Assembly: GCA_948567375.1 (NCBI GenBank)
Contig: OX419762.1
Location: 10,236,001-10,300,000 of the forward strand
DNA: 64,000 nt
Source: Lunularia cruciata
Lineage: Eukaryota > Streptophyta > Marchantiopsida > Lunulariales > Lunulariaceae
Direction: 5' to 3'
In this document: positions 1 through 12,650 of the stretch, in pieces
Numbering within the stretch: the stretch's first letter is position 1
Layout: each line of letters starts with the position of its first letter
Program-made: the position numbers and the translations under genes
Notes under the pieces: generated by a model
The model's database searches: none
What the model was told of the DNA's origin: nothing
What the model saw: the letters and a program-made list of their open reading frames with translations, nothing else

Positions 1-270
1 GAAAGAGAGGTCACTTAGACGACCATTTAGGAAGGGCTATTGAGAATTTCCAAACCGTGGATTTTATGTAGATGGTCCAACTATGGGAATTGAAGCAAAC
101 AAATAATGTATAAGAGTACATTGAGGCATTTCTTGATCTATAGGTTGCAATAACTAACATGAGTCCAACAAAAGCTCTAAACAATTTCAAACAAGGATTA
201 AAAGAGTGAATTTGCCAAGTAATGGTACAAAACCTTTGCATACTTTTTGAAGCCATTGCTTACACTCAAA
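1..270 (+). pseudogene. gag remnant of A1
   Basis: This segment matches the gag of copy A2 (59.9-60.1 kb, minus strand) residue for residue in several stretches, including the region around VDSMEMAQTRLWRL in A2. It is a capsid-region fossil and its N-terminal part lies outside the window. Confidence 0.7.
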
Positions 271-718
271 TAATAGCATGGGTGCTTTGAGGATGTGAAG
301 AAGTAGTTTTAACTCCACATTATCAAACTGAAACATAACACTTTGGTAGACCAATTTTTATGAAATTGTGCAACATTTGGTTTTGAGAACAAGGAGCACG
401 ACCACTCCAAGGAGAATGTGGATAGGTCAACAGAAGGAGAGATGGGATCCCATGAGAGGAAGGGACTTGAGAGAAACAACATCATTGTTGCAATTGCAAT
501 TGAGTTGGGCACCTAGCCATCAATTGTCATACTCATTTTCCTAGAGGCCCTCGACCTCCATACAAGTGATCTTTGAACAACATGGAGAGACAAATTGAAG
601 AGGAGGATGCAAAGATCACATTGAAAAACAAAGATTTCTAGTAAATGCACCTTGTGGCCTTATTAACTCAATGGAGAAGCAAAAAATTGGTGAAATAAAT
701 AAAACAAGCGCATAAAGA

Positions 719-3700
719 TTGAGGAAGACAAACTCAAAATTGATTGTTGAAAATGGAGTCCTAAAAGGAAATGAGATGAGAGTATTGATAGACCTTGGAG
801 CAATAGAGAATTTCTTGTCTTGTTGTGTTGCAATAAGGTTAGGGATGGATCTAGAGAAGGATGAGAATGAAGAAGTAGAATTACCAAATGAGCAAATAGA
901 GAGGATTGAGTTGCTACCTAGAAAAGTAGCACTCTTTGTAGGAGAGTATAAAGAAGCAATTGAGTGGCGAGTAATACAATTAACTTGTTATGATGTAACC
1001 TTAGGTATGATATGGATGGAGCACTACAATCCCATGGTTGATTGGAGGAAGAAAGTAGTGAGAACTCACCAATGTAAGATCATTGGGGTTAAAGACAATG
1101 CACACATGCAAGAATTACCTTTGTATATCATAGGGACAACAACTATCTGTAAGACAAATAGATGTTTCATGGGTCTAATAAGAGAGGTCCAAAGTGCACA
1201 ACTCAATAGACAAGTTCCTAAGAAATAAAAAGATGTGGTCAATGAGTTTCAAGATATCTTCTCAGATGACCTACCCTTAGGATTACGACCAAAAAGGAGA
1301 GTAGACCACAAAATCAAGATAATTCATGGGGAGACATCTCCTTGTAAGGTCCCATATTGTCTATCATCTCATGAGTTGGAAGAGTATAAGGTTCAAATTG
1401 AGGATATGCTGCAAAAAAGGTTTATCCAACCCAACTTATCACCATATGGAGCTCTTGTCTTGTTTGTGAAAAAAAAGGATGTTACAATGTGCATGTGCAT
1501 TGACTATTGGAGCCTAAATCAAGAAATAGTGAAGAACAAGTACTCCTTACTCCGCATGGATGACCTATTTGATCAACTCAATGGGGCAAAACACTTCACC
1601 AAACTTGATCTATGAAGCAATCACAACCACATCCAGATTAGAGAGGAAGATGTTCACCAAACTACCTTTTGAACAAGATATGGTTAATTTGAGTACTTAG
1701 TGACACCATTGGGCCTCACCAATGCACCAACCACTTTCATGACTTTGATGATGATATATTTCATCCATATTTGGATAAATCTATTATCATTTTTCTAGAT
1801 GATATCCTTGTATATAGTAGTATGATGATAGAACACAAGCAACATCTACAAGAAGTCTTCTAGATTTTATGACAAAATCCATTGTATGCCAAAATCTCAA
1901 AGTGAGTTTGGTAAGCCTGAAGAAGACTAATTGGAGTATAGAGTAAATGTAGAAGGTATCCAAGTGTTAACAAATAACATAGAGGTCATACGAAAATAAA
2001 GTGCTCCAAAAGATTAGACTCAACTCAAGAGTTTCTTGGGATTGATGGAGTTATACCATCAATTTGTCAAAGACTTATCCAAGGTTTCATAGCCACTAAT
2101 GGCACTACTTTGCAAGGAAAAGAAATGGATGTGGTGAACCGCACAAGAATTGGCCTTTTAGGAATTGAAAGATGCATTACTACATGCACCAATCTTGAAA
2201 TGGTATGACCCAAAATGTCCAATCAAGTTGGCTATAGATGCATCAATTGTAGCAATAGGAGTGATCCTACAACAAGAGAAGCATGATGGATGGCACCCAA
2301 TTGCATATTTCTCTTGGAAGTTATTATTGATAGAATGTAACTATCACACCACCAAAAGAGAAGAGTTGGTCATTGTCCTTGCAACCAAGCATTGGAAACA
2401 CTATCTTGGCGAGAAGACATTTGCAGTGGAGACCGACCACAAACCTCTAGTCTACCTTGAGACACAAAGAGATTTATCTTGTCTATAGATTTGGTAGGCA
2501 GAGTGGAAACAAAGGTTCAACATGAAAATCATATATATGGAAGGCAAGAAGCAACTTGCAAATGCACTCATTTGAATGCCTATGACAAATAATCTAGTAG
2601 TAGAGGTCAAAATGAATCTTGAATTTGACCAAGGATGCTTGTTGCTATAGAAATTGACCCATAGATTGTAGGAGCTCAATTGTCCAAAGGCATCACCAAT
2701 ACCCAAGGACTCACTTTTTGTGATAGAGGTTATGGATCCTAGATGACATGGACATAAGAACCACCATCCTAGCAAAATGTCATGATTATACCATTGCAGG
2801 TCACATTGGAGTGGCCAAGACCTTAGATGCAGCCAAACACCATTATTATTGGCTCAAGATGAGCAACAATGTGATGGAGTACGTTCAAAGGTGCCTACTT
2901 TATCAACAAAATAAAGCTTCTAATCAAGCTCCTCTAGGACCTCTTCAGCCCCTTCCTACTTCTACACAATGTTTGGAACATGTAAACATGGATTTGGTTT
3001 TCACATTGCCCAAGACCACCTTAGGATTTGACTCTATTTTAGTCCTTGTTGACCAACTTAGCAAAATGATTCATGTGCATCCTACCACCAAGGATGTGCT
3101 TGCTCCACAATTAGCTCAATTTTACTTAGATGTAATCTTTTCTCACCATACCATGTATGAGGTGCTCATCATACGAAGGCACTCAATTCACCAATTTCTT
3201 TTGGAGAAAACTCTTTGGTTTATTCAAAACAAAATTGGCCATGTCAACTACCTACTATCCATAGACCAAAGGACAAACAAAGCAAGCTAATCGCACTATT
3301 GAAGACATGCTCTTGGGCTTCACCTTGGAAGAGCAAGAAGGTAGGACACCTTACCTCTCTTGGTAGAATTTGCATACAATAGTTCAGTGAATGCATCCCC
3401 ACAGGTCACACCATTCTTCCTCATGTATGGAGAGCATCCTTTCACACCTTTGAGCTTGATGGAGATCCATCCAATAGGTATCAAGTGGGATGTTGTCAAC
3501 ACTTTTGTTTCCAAAATCTAACAAGAAGTGGAGAATGCCAAACATAGGTTGCAAATCTCCCAAAATTGATAGAAATAGTATGCCAATACACATCACCAAC
3601 ACATGGAGTTCAATGTTAGGAATCAAGTCTGGTTATAAGCAACCAACCTCATGTTAGTTGGTCCTTGTAAGCATATACCTTATTTTATTGGGTCTTTTCC

Positions 3701-4050
3701 CATCCTTCATCAAATCGGGACAATGACCTACCACCTTGAGCTACTACTATACATGACAATTCATCTAGTATTCCACATTCCCTACTATGCAGATATGCAC
3801 CTTGACCATGCCACTTTCCTTCCATACATGAAATTTGACCCTGTCCAACACTCATTGATGACATTGAGTAATATGAAGTCAAATGCATTCTCAAGAAATG
3901 CATCCAGGGTACTTGCATCCGCATGTGGAACATCTTGTACATTGGAAAGTGAACCCACTATATGAGGCAACATGGGAGCCAATAGCCAACTTGACCAAAT
4001 CACCGGTGTTAGTGAAATCTTTTGAGCAACAACTTCACCAAGAGGAAATT
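719..4050 (+). pseudogene. pol remnant of A1 (PR-RT-RNase H-IN-chromodomain)
   Basis: The domain order PR, RT, RNase H, IN is diagnostic of Ty3/gypsy. The protease part carries a degenerate active-site box (VLIDLGA). The RT part starts with [13 protein letters not shown] and has the FLDD box. RNase H shows AIDASIVAIGVILQQE and VETDHKPL. The integrase part has the HHCC region (HIGVAKTL to YVQRC) and core segment MDLVFTLPK. The chromodomain near 3860-4040 has the EYEVKCIL-type start and an ATWEP motif. The element is broken throughout; it is a fossil. Confidence 0.8.
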
Positions 4051-4072
4051 GTGTCTTAAAAGAGTGGAAGTT

Positions 4073-4851
4073 TGTAATATCAAGAACTAGACATATCATC
4101 TATAGATGAAACTTGGCTTGGTAACATCTGGAAGGATTTTATGTTTGATGAGCCATGTAGATTAGGTAGAAGTGTCATCAAAAGAGTACTTCTACTAATA
4201 GTGCAAGAGCCAAAAATAACCTGAATTTATAATACCAAAAGCTAGACATATTATCTAGAGGTGAAAATTGGCTTGGTAATATTTAGAAAGATGTTATGTA
4301 TGATGGGTTGGGTAGATGAAATAGAGGTGTCACCAAAAGAGTACATCTAATAATAGCGCAGGAGTTGAAAATTGCCTTGAAACTACAAAGCTAATTTTGG
4401 AGGCCTAAATGGATGATTAAGCCTCAAAATTCCCTCTCCAACATAATCCCTCTCCAACAAAACCCAAAGAAATAGTGGATAGGTTAGCCTTTCTTCCCCT
4501 AGGCTTGTCTCATCAAGAGCTTTCCAACAATACCTCATCCACATGATTTGGAGATTCCTACAAGAAGATTCCCTAAAGATTCCCTCCAGATTCCCTCCAA
4601 TCAAAGATGGTTTGACCAACCAGATAGGATCATAATAGACATTTCACCCATGCATAAAACTAATCTAAAGGTAGAGCTCGCTTACATATCACCAATCCAT
4701 ATATCTAATCCAAGGATGGAGCTTCCTTTCGGGGAGTCCCCTTTGCTATATAATACAATCGAGGTGCTCCTTTGGGGCAGTGGAGATTGAGTGCCAAGCT
4801 TTGTGTTTTCTCTGTGTTTCTCTTAAGGTCAACTATCCTTGGAAGATTATA
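4073..4851 (+). repeat. 3' LTR of A1
   Basis: The LTR begins TGTAATAT after a purine-rich tract and ends near GGAAGATTATA. It aligns along its length with the inverted LTRs at 54600-55342 and 61125-61784. A TATA box (CTATATAATA) lies near 4747-4757. Internal sequence of element B1 follows immediately at 4852, which marks the insertion junction. Confidence 0.75.
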
Positions 4852-5104
4852 CCTACAGATGTAAGCAGAGTGCAAGCATTCCTTGGATTGGTGAACTTCT
4901 ATCATGTGTTAGAGGATTAAGTGCCATTGGCAAGGTCTTGACAAAGCTGACAAAGTTTACACAAGAGTGTTGCTCAAGAGATGAGCAAGAGAGAGCTTTT
5001 ATAGAGCTCAAGGAGAGGTCAACATCTGCTCCTATTCTTAAGAGACCGATCAAAGGACAACCATTCCAAGTTCACACTAATTGGACTATGTTGGGGCTTC
5101 GAGC

Positions 5105-5811
5105 TATAACACCCATTTGTGCATGTGTGTGGTATTGTGATATTGTGATGTTGTGATATTTAGCTTGGTATTACAAGTACTTGAGAGATATTATTTATAT
5201 AGAGATAAAGGATGGTTCTAAATTAGTCATGATTAGCTAAAGTTAGTCAGAGCTAAGATAGAGCGGACCTTACTTTAGAGGAAGTGGAAAAGATGAACAC
5301 CACTATTTTGGATTCAAGTGTGTTGACTTGGTATTATTCTTAGGTGTTTGGCTTTGAGAAAGGAGTTGAGAACTCTTGGGCATGCAAACCTTTTTGTTTT
5401 GGATTCTTTTATAGTCCAAGGATAGCCCATGTGAAGGAATCCTTGACTTAGTGGTTGGGTCAAGATAATATCACATGCTAGTGGAATATGCCAATGTGAA
5501 TGAATATTCCTTTCTACTTTTTGACTTTACTTGACTTTTAGTCTAGTAACTTGAATTACTATGGCAATTAGTAACTTTGGTACGTAACTATTTCACAAGT
5601 ATATAAACAAGGGGTGAGGAGGTACTCATCATCCTTTCATTAGAAACTATCTCTCTTTCATTGAGTTCTCTAGTGAGCAATATCTTGAGTCTTGGAGTGT
5701 TAGCCTTGGAGGAGTATGATGGAGTTGGGGTTCCTTGCTTTCTTAGTCCATGGTGCACTACCATAATAGTCATCAGAGGTTCATCTTGAGTGAGAGATAG
5801 GCTGGCTCACA
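5105..5811 (+). repeat. Solo LTR, family E, inside B1
   Basis: Comparison with B3 shows that about 700 bp interrupts the RNase H region. The insert starts TATAACACCC and ends GGCTCACA. It is flanked by GAGC (5101-5104) and GAGC (5812-5815), a probable target-site duplication of 4 to 5 bp. A TATA box (AGTATATAAACAA) sits near 5599. An inverted relative lies at 53117-53810. No internal coding region is present, so this is a solo LTR. Confidence 0.75.
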
Positions 5812-7713
5812 GAGCAGTGCTCACCTAACATGATGATGAGGGGAAGGAGTTTGTGGTGGCCTATGCTAGTCATTCCAACTAGTCATTTAGAAGGGGCAAA
5901 ATATAGTTCATATGAGGGAGAGTGCTTGGCAGCAATATGGGTAGAAGCATGTTTCTAATGTTACCTATTTGGTAACCCCTTCACTCTCATCATTGATCAT
6001 CAACCGTTAAAGTGGTTGATAGATTTGTATAAGCTTTTAAGGAAGCTTGCACAATGGGCTCTAATTTTATAAGAGTATGGTTTCATGGTTATTTATAGAT
6101 CTAGAGTGGTGAAAAGTGATACATATGGGTTGAGTAGAAACCCATGTCCCAACTAGTAGGATCAGAATGGAGCACGTTGGCATTGTGAGACCAATGAGGA
6201 GATGGTCCTAGGTTGGCATACATTTACCTTTCTATGTATATTTTTTGAGGCTTTGGTGGTATCTCTCCCAACCTATACAAGAGGAGCTATTGAGGTCACA
6301 TATCCAAAAAGTAGAGATATGGGTACAATTCTGTGAGACATTCATGATGATATCTTAGTGATGGAGTATCTTCAGACTAGTGTTGTGGATAGCACAATTG
6401 GTGCCAAGGAGAGAGACCATGTTCTTCAGCAAGCCAAGCAGTTTAGATTGGAAGGAAGACAACTTCTTTGTATTTTGGGAGGTGGGAGGATGATAGAGTG
6501 CGAGTAGTACCACTCCATCTCAAAAACCACAATTGGTCGGTCATGCTCATGAGGAGCTAGGATATTTTGAAGTAAAGCGTACATATAGGTTCCCTAAAGT
6601 CATTATTAGTGGTGTGGTATGTAGACCAATTTACAACATTTTTTGCCAAATGTGTGGTTTGTGACCAAGTTAGAGCATCATTTAATACTTCTACACCACA
6701 AATACACCTATTACCTATCATGGGATTAGGTTACCATTGGAGTTTGGACTTTGTTGGACCTTTTTTGTTGAATGTGAGACATCATCAGTAGTTTTGGTTG
6801 TAGTGGAGCACTTCTCCAAGTGGATTGAGTTGGTGACATTTCCTAACTAGTCCAATGAAGGGATGGCTTACTTGTTCTTGGATCAAGTTCTTAGTCATTT
6901 TGGTGCACTAGTTGAGATTTTGACTAATCAAGATATAGAGTTCTTTGGGGAGTTTCAGCTCTTGTGTGACAAGGCCTTGATTAATCATTATACTACTTCC
7001 CAGGATCATCTTGAGACAGATAGCTCAGCAAAGAGAGTGGTTTAGACGGTGAAGAGAAGATTGTAGAATGATGCTTTGCAAAGAGGCCATTTGGAAGACT
7101 GGGATTTCTAGTTACTTTGGTTGGTCATGGGCTATTGGTTCAGCCGGCAAGCCTCCTTAGCATCCTTCTTTCCTTACTTTCTACTCTATGGATGAGATCC
7201 AAATTTACTTGCAACTATTTGTTGAGATGCTACTATAATTTTGGACTTGGATGATCTAGACATATGGGTGAGCACATGTTCTCAATGTGCAAAGATCTTT
7301 CAAAGAGTGATGCAGATGGCCTTTGAGAACTTGGCAATTGCTCAACATAGCGATACCTTACACTATGCTACTATTTAAGAAGAAAATTATAGATCCTCGA
7401 TCCATTGATTTCATCCAGGTGACTATGTGTATCTACGATAGACAACATTGATGACACGTGATGTTAATAGGTCACACTATCTTGAGAGTGCATGAAGCTT
7501 TGCCTTTTGGAGTCCTTGTGTTGGAAGGACATGATGGTGTTGTTTGAAAGAATCATGGACGTAATTGTGCACCATGACACCTCCCAAACATTGATGGCAC
7601 TATGGACCCAAGCTTGGCACTTTAGTGTGCAAGCTTGCGGTGTATGTTATGTGGTTCTTTTGGTGGAGCTACTACTAGGTTAGTGTGTGATAGCTAATCG
7701 AGAGGATGACATA

Positions 7714-8080
7714 TGGCATGTTTGACTCTTCCCTTCACGATGGTTCCTCAAGGATAGTGGTTATGTCCTAGATGCACTTGAACTATAGTTTGTTCACCCT
7801 TTATATGGAATAGATTGCAAACGGATGATTGACTATATGGTTTGTTAGCACCTGGCCTCTTGATCTTTGCCCACCATAGGGTATACCATATACTTGGAAT
7901 ATATGGCTATTTGGAATTAGAGGCACCTAACCGCAAACTAGAGGAGTGATTATGGCACTTTAGAGTTCATGTATGATTTAAGTGCAAGTTGTGGTTCTAC
8001 AGTGTATAATGTTGGAAGTGATATAGGTTGTGTAACAATGTATATAAGTATGATAGTCATCACGGTATTTGTAGCGCTGG
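7714..8080 (+). repeat. 3' LTR of B1, truncated
   Basis: It starts TGGCATGTTTGAC after a purine-rich tract, as do the other family B LTRs (40762 plus strand, 15569 minus strand). A TATA box (GTATATAAG) lies near 8040. Similarity to the B3 LTR fades near 8080, well short of the roughly 1.5 kb LTR implied by the other copies, so it is truncated. Confidence 0.65.
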
Positions 8081-8289
8081 CTAGTTGTAGTAGCCTATAA
8101 GTGTGCCAAGTTGTAGTCTCAGTTTGGGATCCAATCACTTTACATGGCAGATGCCGTTTTCAACTGTTCATCCCCATTCTGGTTTTCTTTGAGATTGCTG
8201 AATAAGGATGTAACTGGTCTCGTCACGGAGACTCGTTCCTGTGCACATCTAACCCAGTACCCTCGCTTTTCCGGATCTATCTCAAAAGA

Positions 8290-9520
8290 GACTTAGTCTC
8301 CTCAATAGCTATGGGAATTAATTGGATATCATCAATTTCTAAGACTTGCACATAAATGCTGAGCAACTTTAACTTGGTGGCAATAGTATCAGTGGAGAAC
8401 TTCAATCTCATCCAAAATATTCAACTGAATTGGATCTGTCCAGCAACAACCTCAGGGGGACCTTGCCAAATAAAGTCCGAGGAGGGCAAAAGTTGACTGC
8501 ACTGCTGCTCAAAGGCAGACGGTTAAGCGAATCATTACAGAACACAAGCCTCGATATTCCCAACTTATTGACTCTTGACTTGATTAACAACACCCTAGAA
8601 GGAGAGCTGCATCCTAAACCCTTTTCACCCTTCTCCAATCTCTGAGTACCCTCAACTTGTCCCACAATCGTCTCTCCGGAACGGGACCCACAAGCGTCAG
8701 TGTCATGGAGAAAGCAGGATGCTCAGTTGTAGTTGACTCCTCCTTCAGCAACTTCACTAGTCCCTTACCCAAGGGCCTCCCGAAGGCCGACAACAGGCAC
8801 ACTTACGTCTTCAATACCTACAGTGGAGGACTCTGTACTGATAATTTCCTAGGAAAATTCGATCTGCCATCCTGTCCTGAACGTAACAGGATCCGTCCCT
8901 TCAATTTCTACTGGATACAGTTTCGAGAATGTTCATCTAATTTCGAACACGGATGGTTATTAGTCGGTGACGCCAGCTGATCTTAATACTGCATGTTCCA
9001 ATGTCACAGTCATTTTAAACGTCGCTGCAGCAATATCAAGCGGAACTGGCAGGCACGTCAGAACAGTCTCCATTGGTCGGGGTATCTCCATTGCAGTCAT
9101 TTTGATCATTGTTGTTTGTTGGTGTGTACTCATTCGTGCGTCATCGGATCGCTTGAAGAGAACGCCTTGAACGTACTAACAACTTCTGTGGAAGCTGTAG
9201 AATTGGCGAAGGTGGGTTTGGTATCGTTCACAGGGGCTGTCTAGTTGGTCAGATGGTGGAGATCAAAGAAAGTCGAATTGGAGAGTCTCCTGAGAGCAAA
9301 TTGTTGGTTATAAACAGCAGCCAAATCTTATCAAAGATTCGTCATAGGGACCTCGTTTCTTTCCTGGACTGCTCTTCGACGCGGAAGATTGCAGTCCTTG
9401 TATTCGAGTCCTATGTTCCTCAAGGGACACTACAGGAGCATCTTCAACGGACCTGAGGAGACGGATCGATGTGGATTCAACGGCTGAGAATTGCACTCCT
9501 GCACACCCCACATCCCAGTG
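8290..9520 (+). pseudogene. LRR receptor-like kinase pseudogene, truncated in the kinase N-lobe
   Basis: The sequence reads as the middle of a plant leucine-rich-repeat receptor kinase. Several LRR units are visible (LDLSSNNLRGTLPN near 8430; LDLINNTLEGEL near 8572; LNLSHNRLSGTGP near 8650). A juxtamembrane ectodomain follows, then a hydrophobic membrane segment (GISIAVILIIVVCWCVLI, about 9080-9140). The start of a protein kinase domain comes next: glycine-rich loop IGEGGFGIVHRG near 9200, a VEIKESR segment in the lysine position, and KIRHRDLVSFLDC near 9330. Reading frames shift between the LRR, membrane and kinase parts, a stop follows LQEHLQRT near 9454, and recognisable kinase sequence ends near 9516. 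The catalytic HRD and DFG motifs are absent. A signal peptide and N-terminal ectodomain are also missing. It is a host gene fragment and not functional. The exact receptor subfamily is not certain. Confidence 0.8.
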
Positions 9521-10740
9521 CACCCTACAAATTTATATATATAGCACTTCGGAGGAAGGAAAGGGAAAAGAATACAAAACACAATAAAGTGCAAAAGTTA
9601 GAAAAAAGGTTTTAAAAACAAGCGCAAGGCCCAGCAGTCCACAAGGGGCCAGCAAGACAAACAGAAACAGGACCTGGACATACAAAAGTGAAGAAAAGCG
9701 CTGTAACAACAAACACCAACGAAAATAAGGGAATGTAATCTACTCCTGAACTACTCCCAAACAACTCCGAAAATACCCTAAACGATCCCGACAATGATAA
9801 TAACTTTGGTCAGATGGCTAGATGTTAGACTACTACAGCCTCGACAAACATATAAAAAGCCTGTCAAGGAGGATAAATTGGCAAAAATTGACATTCTTTT
9901 GCATGGACAGACAATCTAACGCACTCCAGCATAAAGAGGTTGTCCAAGGGACGAACTCGCAACAAAAATAACATTTTGTATACCAGATTATGTCTGAATG
10001 ACCCGAGGGGGACAATTTGGGAAGAATTGACATTTTTAGGCCTGGACAGACAATCTATCGCACTCCAATCTAAAGAGGCTGTCCAAGGGACGAACTCGCA
10101 GCAAAATAATATTTTTGTAGACCAAGCCATGTCTGATTGACACGAGAGTGATATAGTAGTCAGATGAATCCTTTTATTAACAGGATAACGATCTCGTTTA
10201 CATGTGTCTATGCAGCAAATAGTGACAGTAGATAGTTTTCTTTGTCGCTCTTTGTAAAATTGATCTACCACTTGTTCAAGACATTTTCCATCCTTTTGTG
10301 GATTTGCACGATTTGCTGTCTTTTCAAAGTGATCTCCTTTGATCGGGAGGGACAAAGCTATCTATGTATGGATGGGGTCTTCCCATCCTTCATTTTTCCT
10401 ACGCGGTCGCCTTCTTCTCTATGTGTACGCTTCAATATGCCTAGGAGCCTAGATGCTAATCTTAAACATTCCGCACTTTGCTGATGCCTCGTGGGCCTGG
10501 CGTTTTCTGGCTGTGCAACCAGAGTGAGGAAAGAGTGTGAGCATGGCAGCTTTAACTGCCTATGTAACTTGCCCATATAGATGGTCAACATGACTGCATG
10601 AATCTTATTGCTTTTTCCACATGCTCACACTCCATACAGCCTACGAAAATATCCCTGGGCATCCCATTGACCCTAAGTACCCTATAAATTCTCATTGTCA
10701 TGATATTTGCAACATCAAATCTCGTTTATTAAGATGCTTA
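9521..10740. other. Intergenic, no gene recognised
   Basis: About 1.2 kb between the kinase pseudogene and the family B mosaic. A minus-strand reading frame of 163 codons (9864-10355) is largely made from the 139-bp direct repeat inside it and shows no domain. Apart from that repeat I see no gene or element end. Confidence 0.5.
9870..10146. repeat. Imperfect direct repeat, two units of about 139 bp
   Basis: Both units share AATTGACATT, GGACAGACAATCTA, CGCACTCCA, GTCCAAGGGACGAACTCGCA and a final ATGTCTGA segment, in the same order. They are adjacent and differ at a modest number of positions. I do not recognise the family; it may be part of an unidentified element or a local duplication. Confidence 0.75.
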
Positions 10741-11387
10741 CATGATAATTTTTGTATTCATCTAATTATCATTAAGTAGTTGCTCAAATGTTATTTAGTG
10801 GTGGTTAGATATAGTATTAGGCAGATTGATTTCACCATTAAATTACCATTTGTATAGACACATGTGCCACTAGGGTTAGATTTTTAGTGTCTCTAGGGAT
10901 ATACCTCCAAGTGCAATTCCAATGAGCACATTTCTTCTATATTAAGCATTCAAACTCTTGAACATGGTAGATTGCGGCCAATGAGCGGCACATACATTCT
11001 TTCACCTAATGTGTGTAGCTTGAAAATGTGCTCAAGGCTTGTTTGTACTATATATTGAACATTGGATATTTAGATTTTAATACTTGATATGAGTTATGAC
11101 ATATTGATTATATATAAGAAATGAAGAGGCAAATTGGATGTAGGACAATGGGAATTAGTGATATCTTCAAATTGGTGCAATCTATGGTACTTTTGATAGA
11201 GTACTACTTGATTTTGCAAATTTTTTAACACATTAGGCAATTGTATGTGGATACTTTGCCAACTTTATGCTAAAGATTTGATAGATTTTGGACCAAAGGT
11301 GAAAAAGCACTACCAAAATTTCAGATAATTGTGAAGTGGATGTTCAATTGCATTGATACAAGAATCCATTCAAGTGTAGGAAGGTAA

Positions 11388-12650
11388 AATTGGAGGTTGA
11401 GTGTTGCAAATTTGGACACAGGTGCAAATTCGTGGTCAGATCTAGGAACACATGTTCTTGAATCAAAGATTTGAAAGTCACTATCCACTCAATTTGAGGA
11501 ATTGGTTTCATTTGGCAAAGGATTTAAAGGTTGCCCAAATACAATAAAAGTAGGGAAAAGTTGGCAAAGTCTGATTATCTAGATTTAGAGGCATCACTCT
11601 TTTGAATTCCCAAAGTAGTTTTGGAGATCGACATGAGTTAAGGAGGCTTGTGGAGGTCTCAAAGGGAGTTATGCTCTAATTGGAAAAGGCTTATATAGGT
11701 CTCAAAGTTGCAATAAGTAGCATTTTGAGACATATGGCTATAGGCTAGAGAGTCTGCAAACATCTACATAGGCCTGCAAGCTAGCCTCACAAAATTGGAA
11801 ATTAGGTGTTGCAAATTGGGCATGTGTGTAACATTGAGGTTAGCTCTAACAACCCATTTCCTCAAATTAGGGATTTGGAAGTTCCATCCACCCAATTGGA
11901 GGAATCGGCTTTATTAAGCAAAGGATTGAAGAAGTGGACAAATGTAGCGGAAGTCTCCTAAAGTTAGCAAAAGTCTTATTGGCTAGATTTAGGAGCGCCA
12001 CTCTTTTGAAGTAGAGAGAGTTTTGGAATCAACTTGAGTAGAGCCATAAGCCTCAATGGCCATAAGCTTGTACTTGTTGAGGTCTTGAAGTGAGTTAGGT
12101 CCAAGTTGGAGAAGGTTCCAAAGGTCTTAAAGTGGCAACAAAGAAGACTTCAATTTAGCATTTCAAGGCATTGAGGTATCTGCTACAGAGGCTACAAAGC
12201 CCTAGAAGTGACAATGAGCTAGCCTCACAAAATTGGAAATTGGGCGTTACAATTGAGCTTAGGTGCAACATTAAGGTCAAATTTAGGAACCCATCACTTC
12301 ATATTAGGGATTTGGAGGTTCACATCCACTCAATTGGAGGAACTAGTTTCATTCAATGGAGGATTTAAAGATCTACCATATATAGTAGAGGTCTACCAAA
12401 GTTGGAAAAAGTTTGATTGGCTAGATTTGGGGGGTCACTCTTTTAAATTCCCAAAGTAGGGAAATTTTGGAGGCTAGTGTGAGTTGGAGAGTCTTATGGA
12501 GGTCTTGAAGTGAGTTAGGCATAAGTTAGAGAACATTCCAAAGGTCTCAAAGTGGCAACAAAGAAGGCCTCAATTTAGCATTTTGAGGTATCAAGGCATA
12601 GGACTATGAGCTAGGTAGTCTACAAAGTAAAGAAGGGCCAACAAGCTTGT
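11388..12650 (+). repeat. Three tandem units of about 420 bp in the B2 LTR/leader
   Basis: Units begin near 11388, 11797 and 12232. Each contains a TTGGA..TTG.GTGTTGCAA-like start, a CACTCAATT(T/G)GAGGAA-like segment, CTAGATTT(A/G)G followed by CACTCTTTT, and a closing AGCATTTTGAG or AGCATTTCAAG stretch. B3 has only a condensed single equivalent at about 16260-16510, so the units were multiplied in B2 or lost in B3. Confidence 0.7.

Larger units (their letters stand above)
1..4851 (+). mobile_element. Ty3/gypsy chromovirus fossil, family A copy A1 (5' part off-window)
   Basis: The window opens inside gag of an LTR retroelement. In order come gag C-terminal part (about 1-270), aspartic protease (about 719-1130), reverse transcriptase (about 1235-1960, FLDDILVYS box), RNase H (about 2165-2490), integrase zinc-binding and core parts (about 2745-3420), a chromodomain (about 3850-4050) and the 3' LTR. 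The same protein segments recur in copy A2 on the minus strand at 54.6-61.8 kb, which identifies the family. It is clearly broken, with many interruptions, and looks old. The 3' LTR abuts family B reverse transcriptase sequence directly, so A1 inserted into B1; its left junction is outside the window. Confidence 0.85.
4852..8080 (+). mobile_element. Ty3/gypsy fossil, family B copy B1 (right part)
   Basis: This stretch is colinear with copy B3 at 38.6-41.1 kb. It holds the end of RT and start of RNase H (4852-5104), the rest of RNase H (about 5817-6130), integrase (about 6480-7450) and the start of the 3' LTR (7714 onward). It is interrupted by solo LTR E (5105-5811). Its left half was separated by A1 and lies beyond the window. 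The element is old and heavily decayed. Confidence 0.75.

Noticed and set aside
9864-10355. 163-codon minus-strand open frame
   Set aside because: It is built from the two direct-repeat units, has no domain and shows no gene context.
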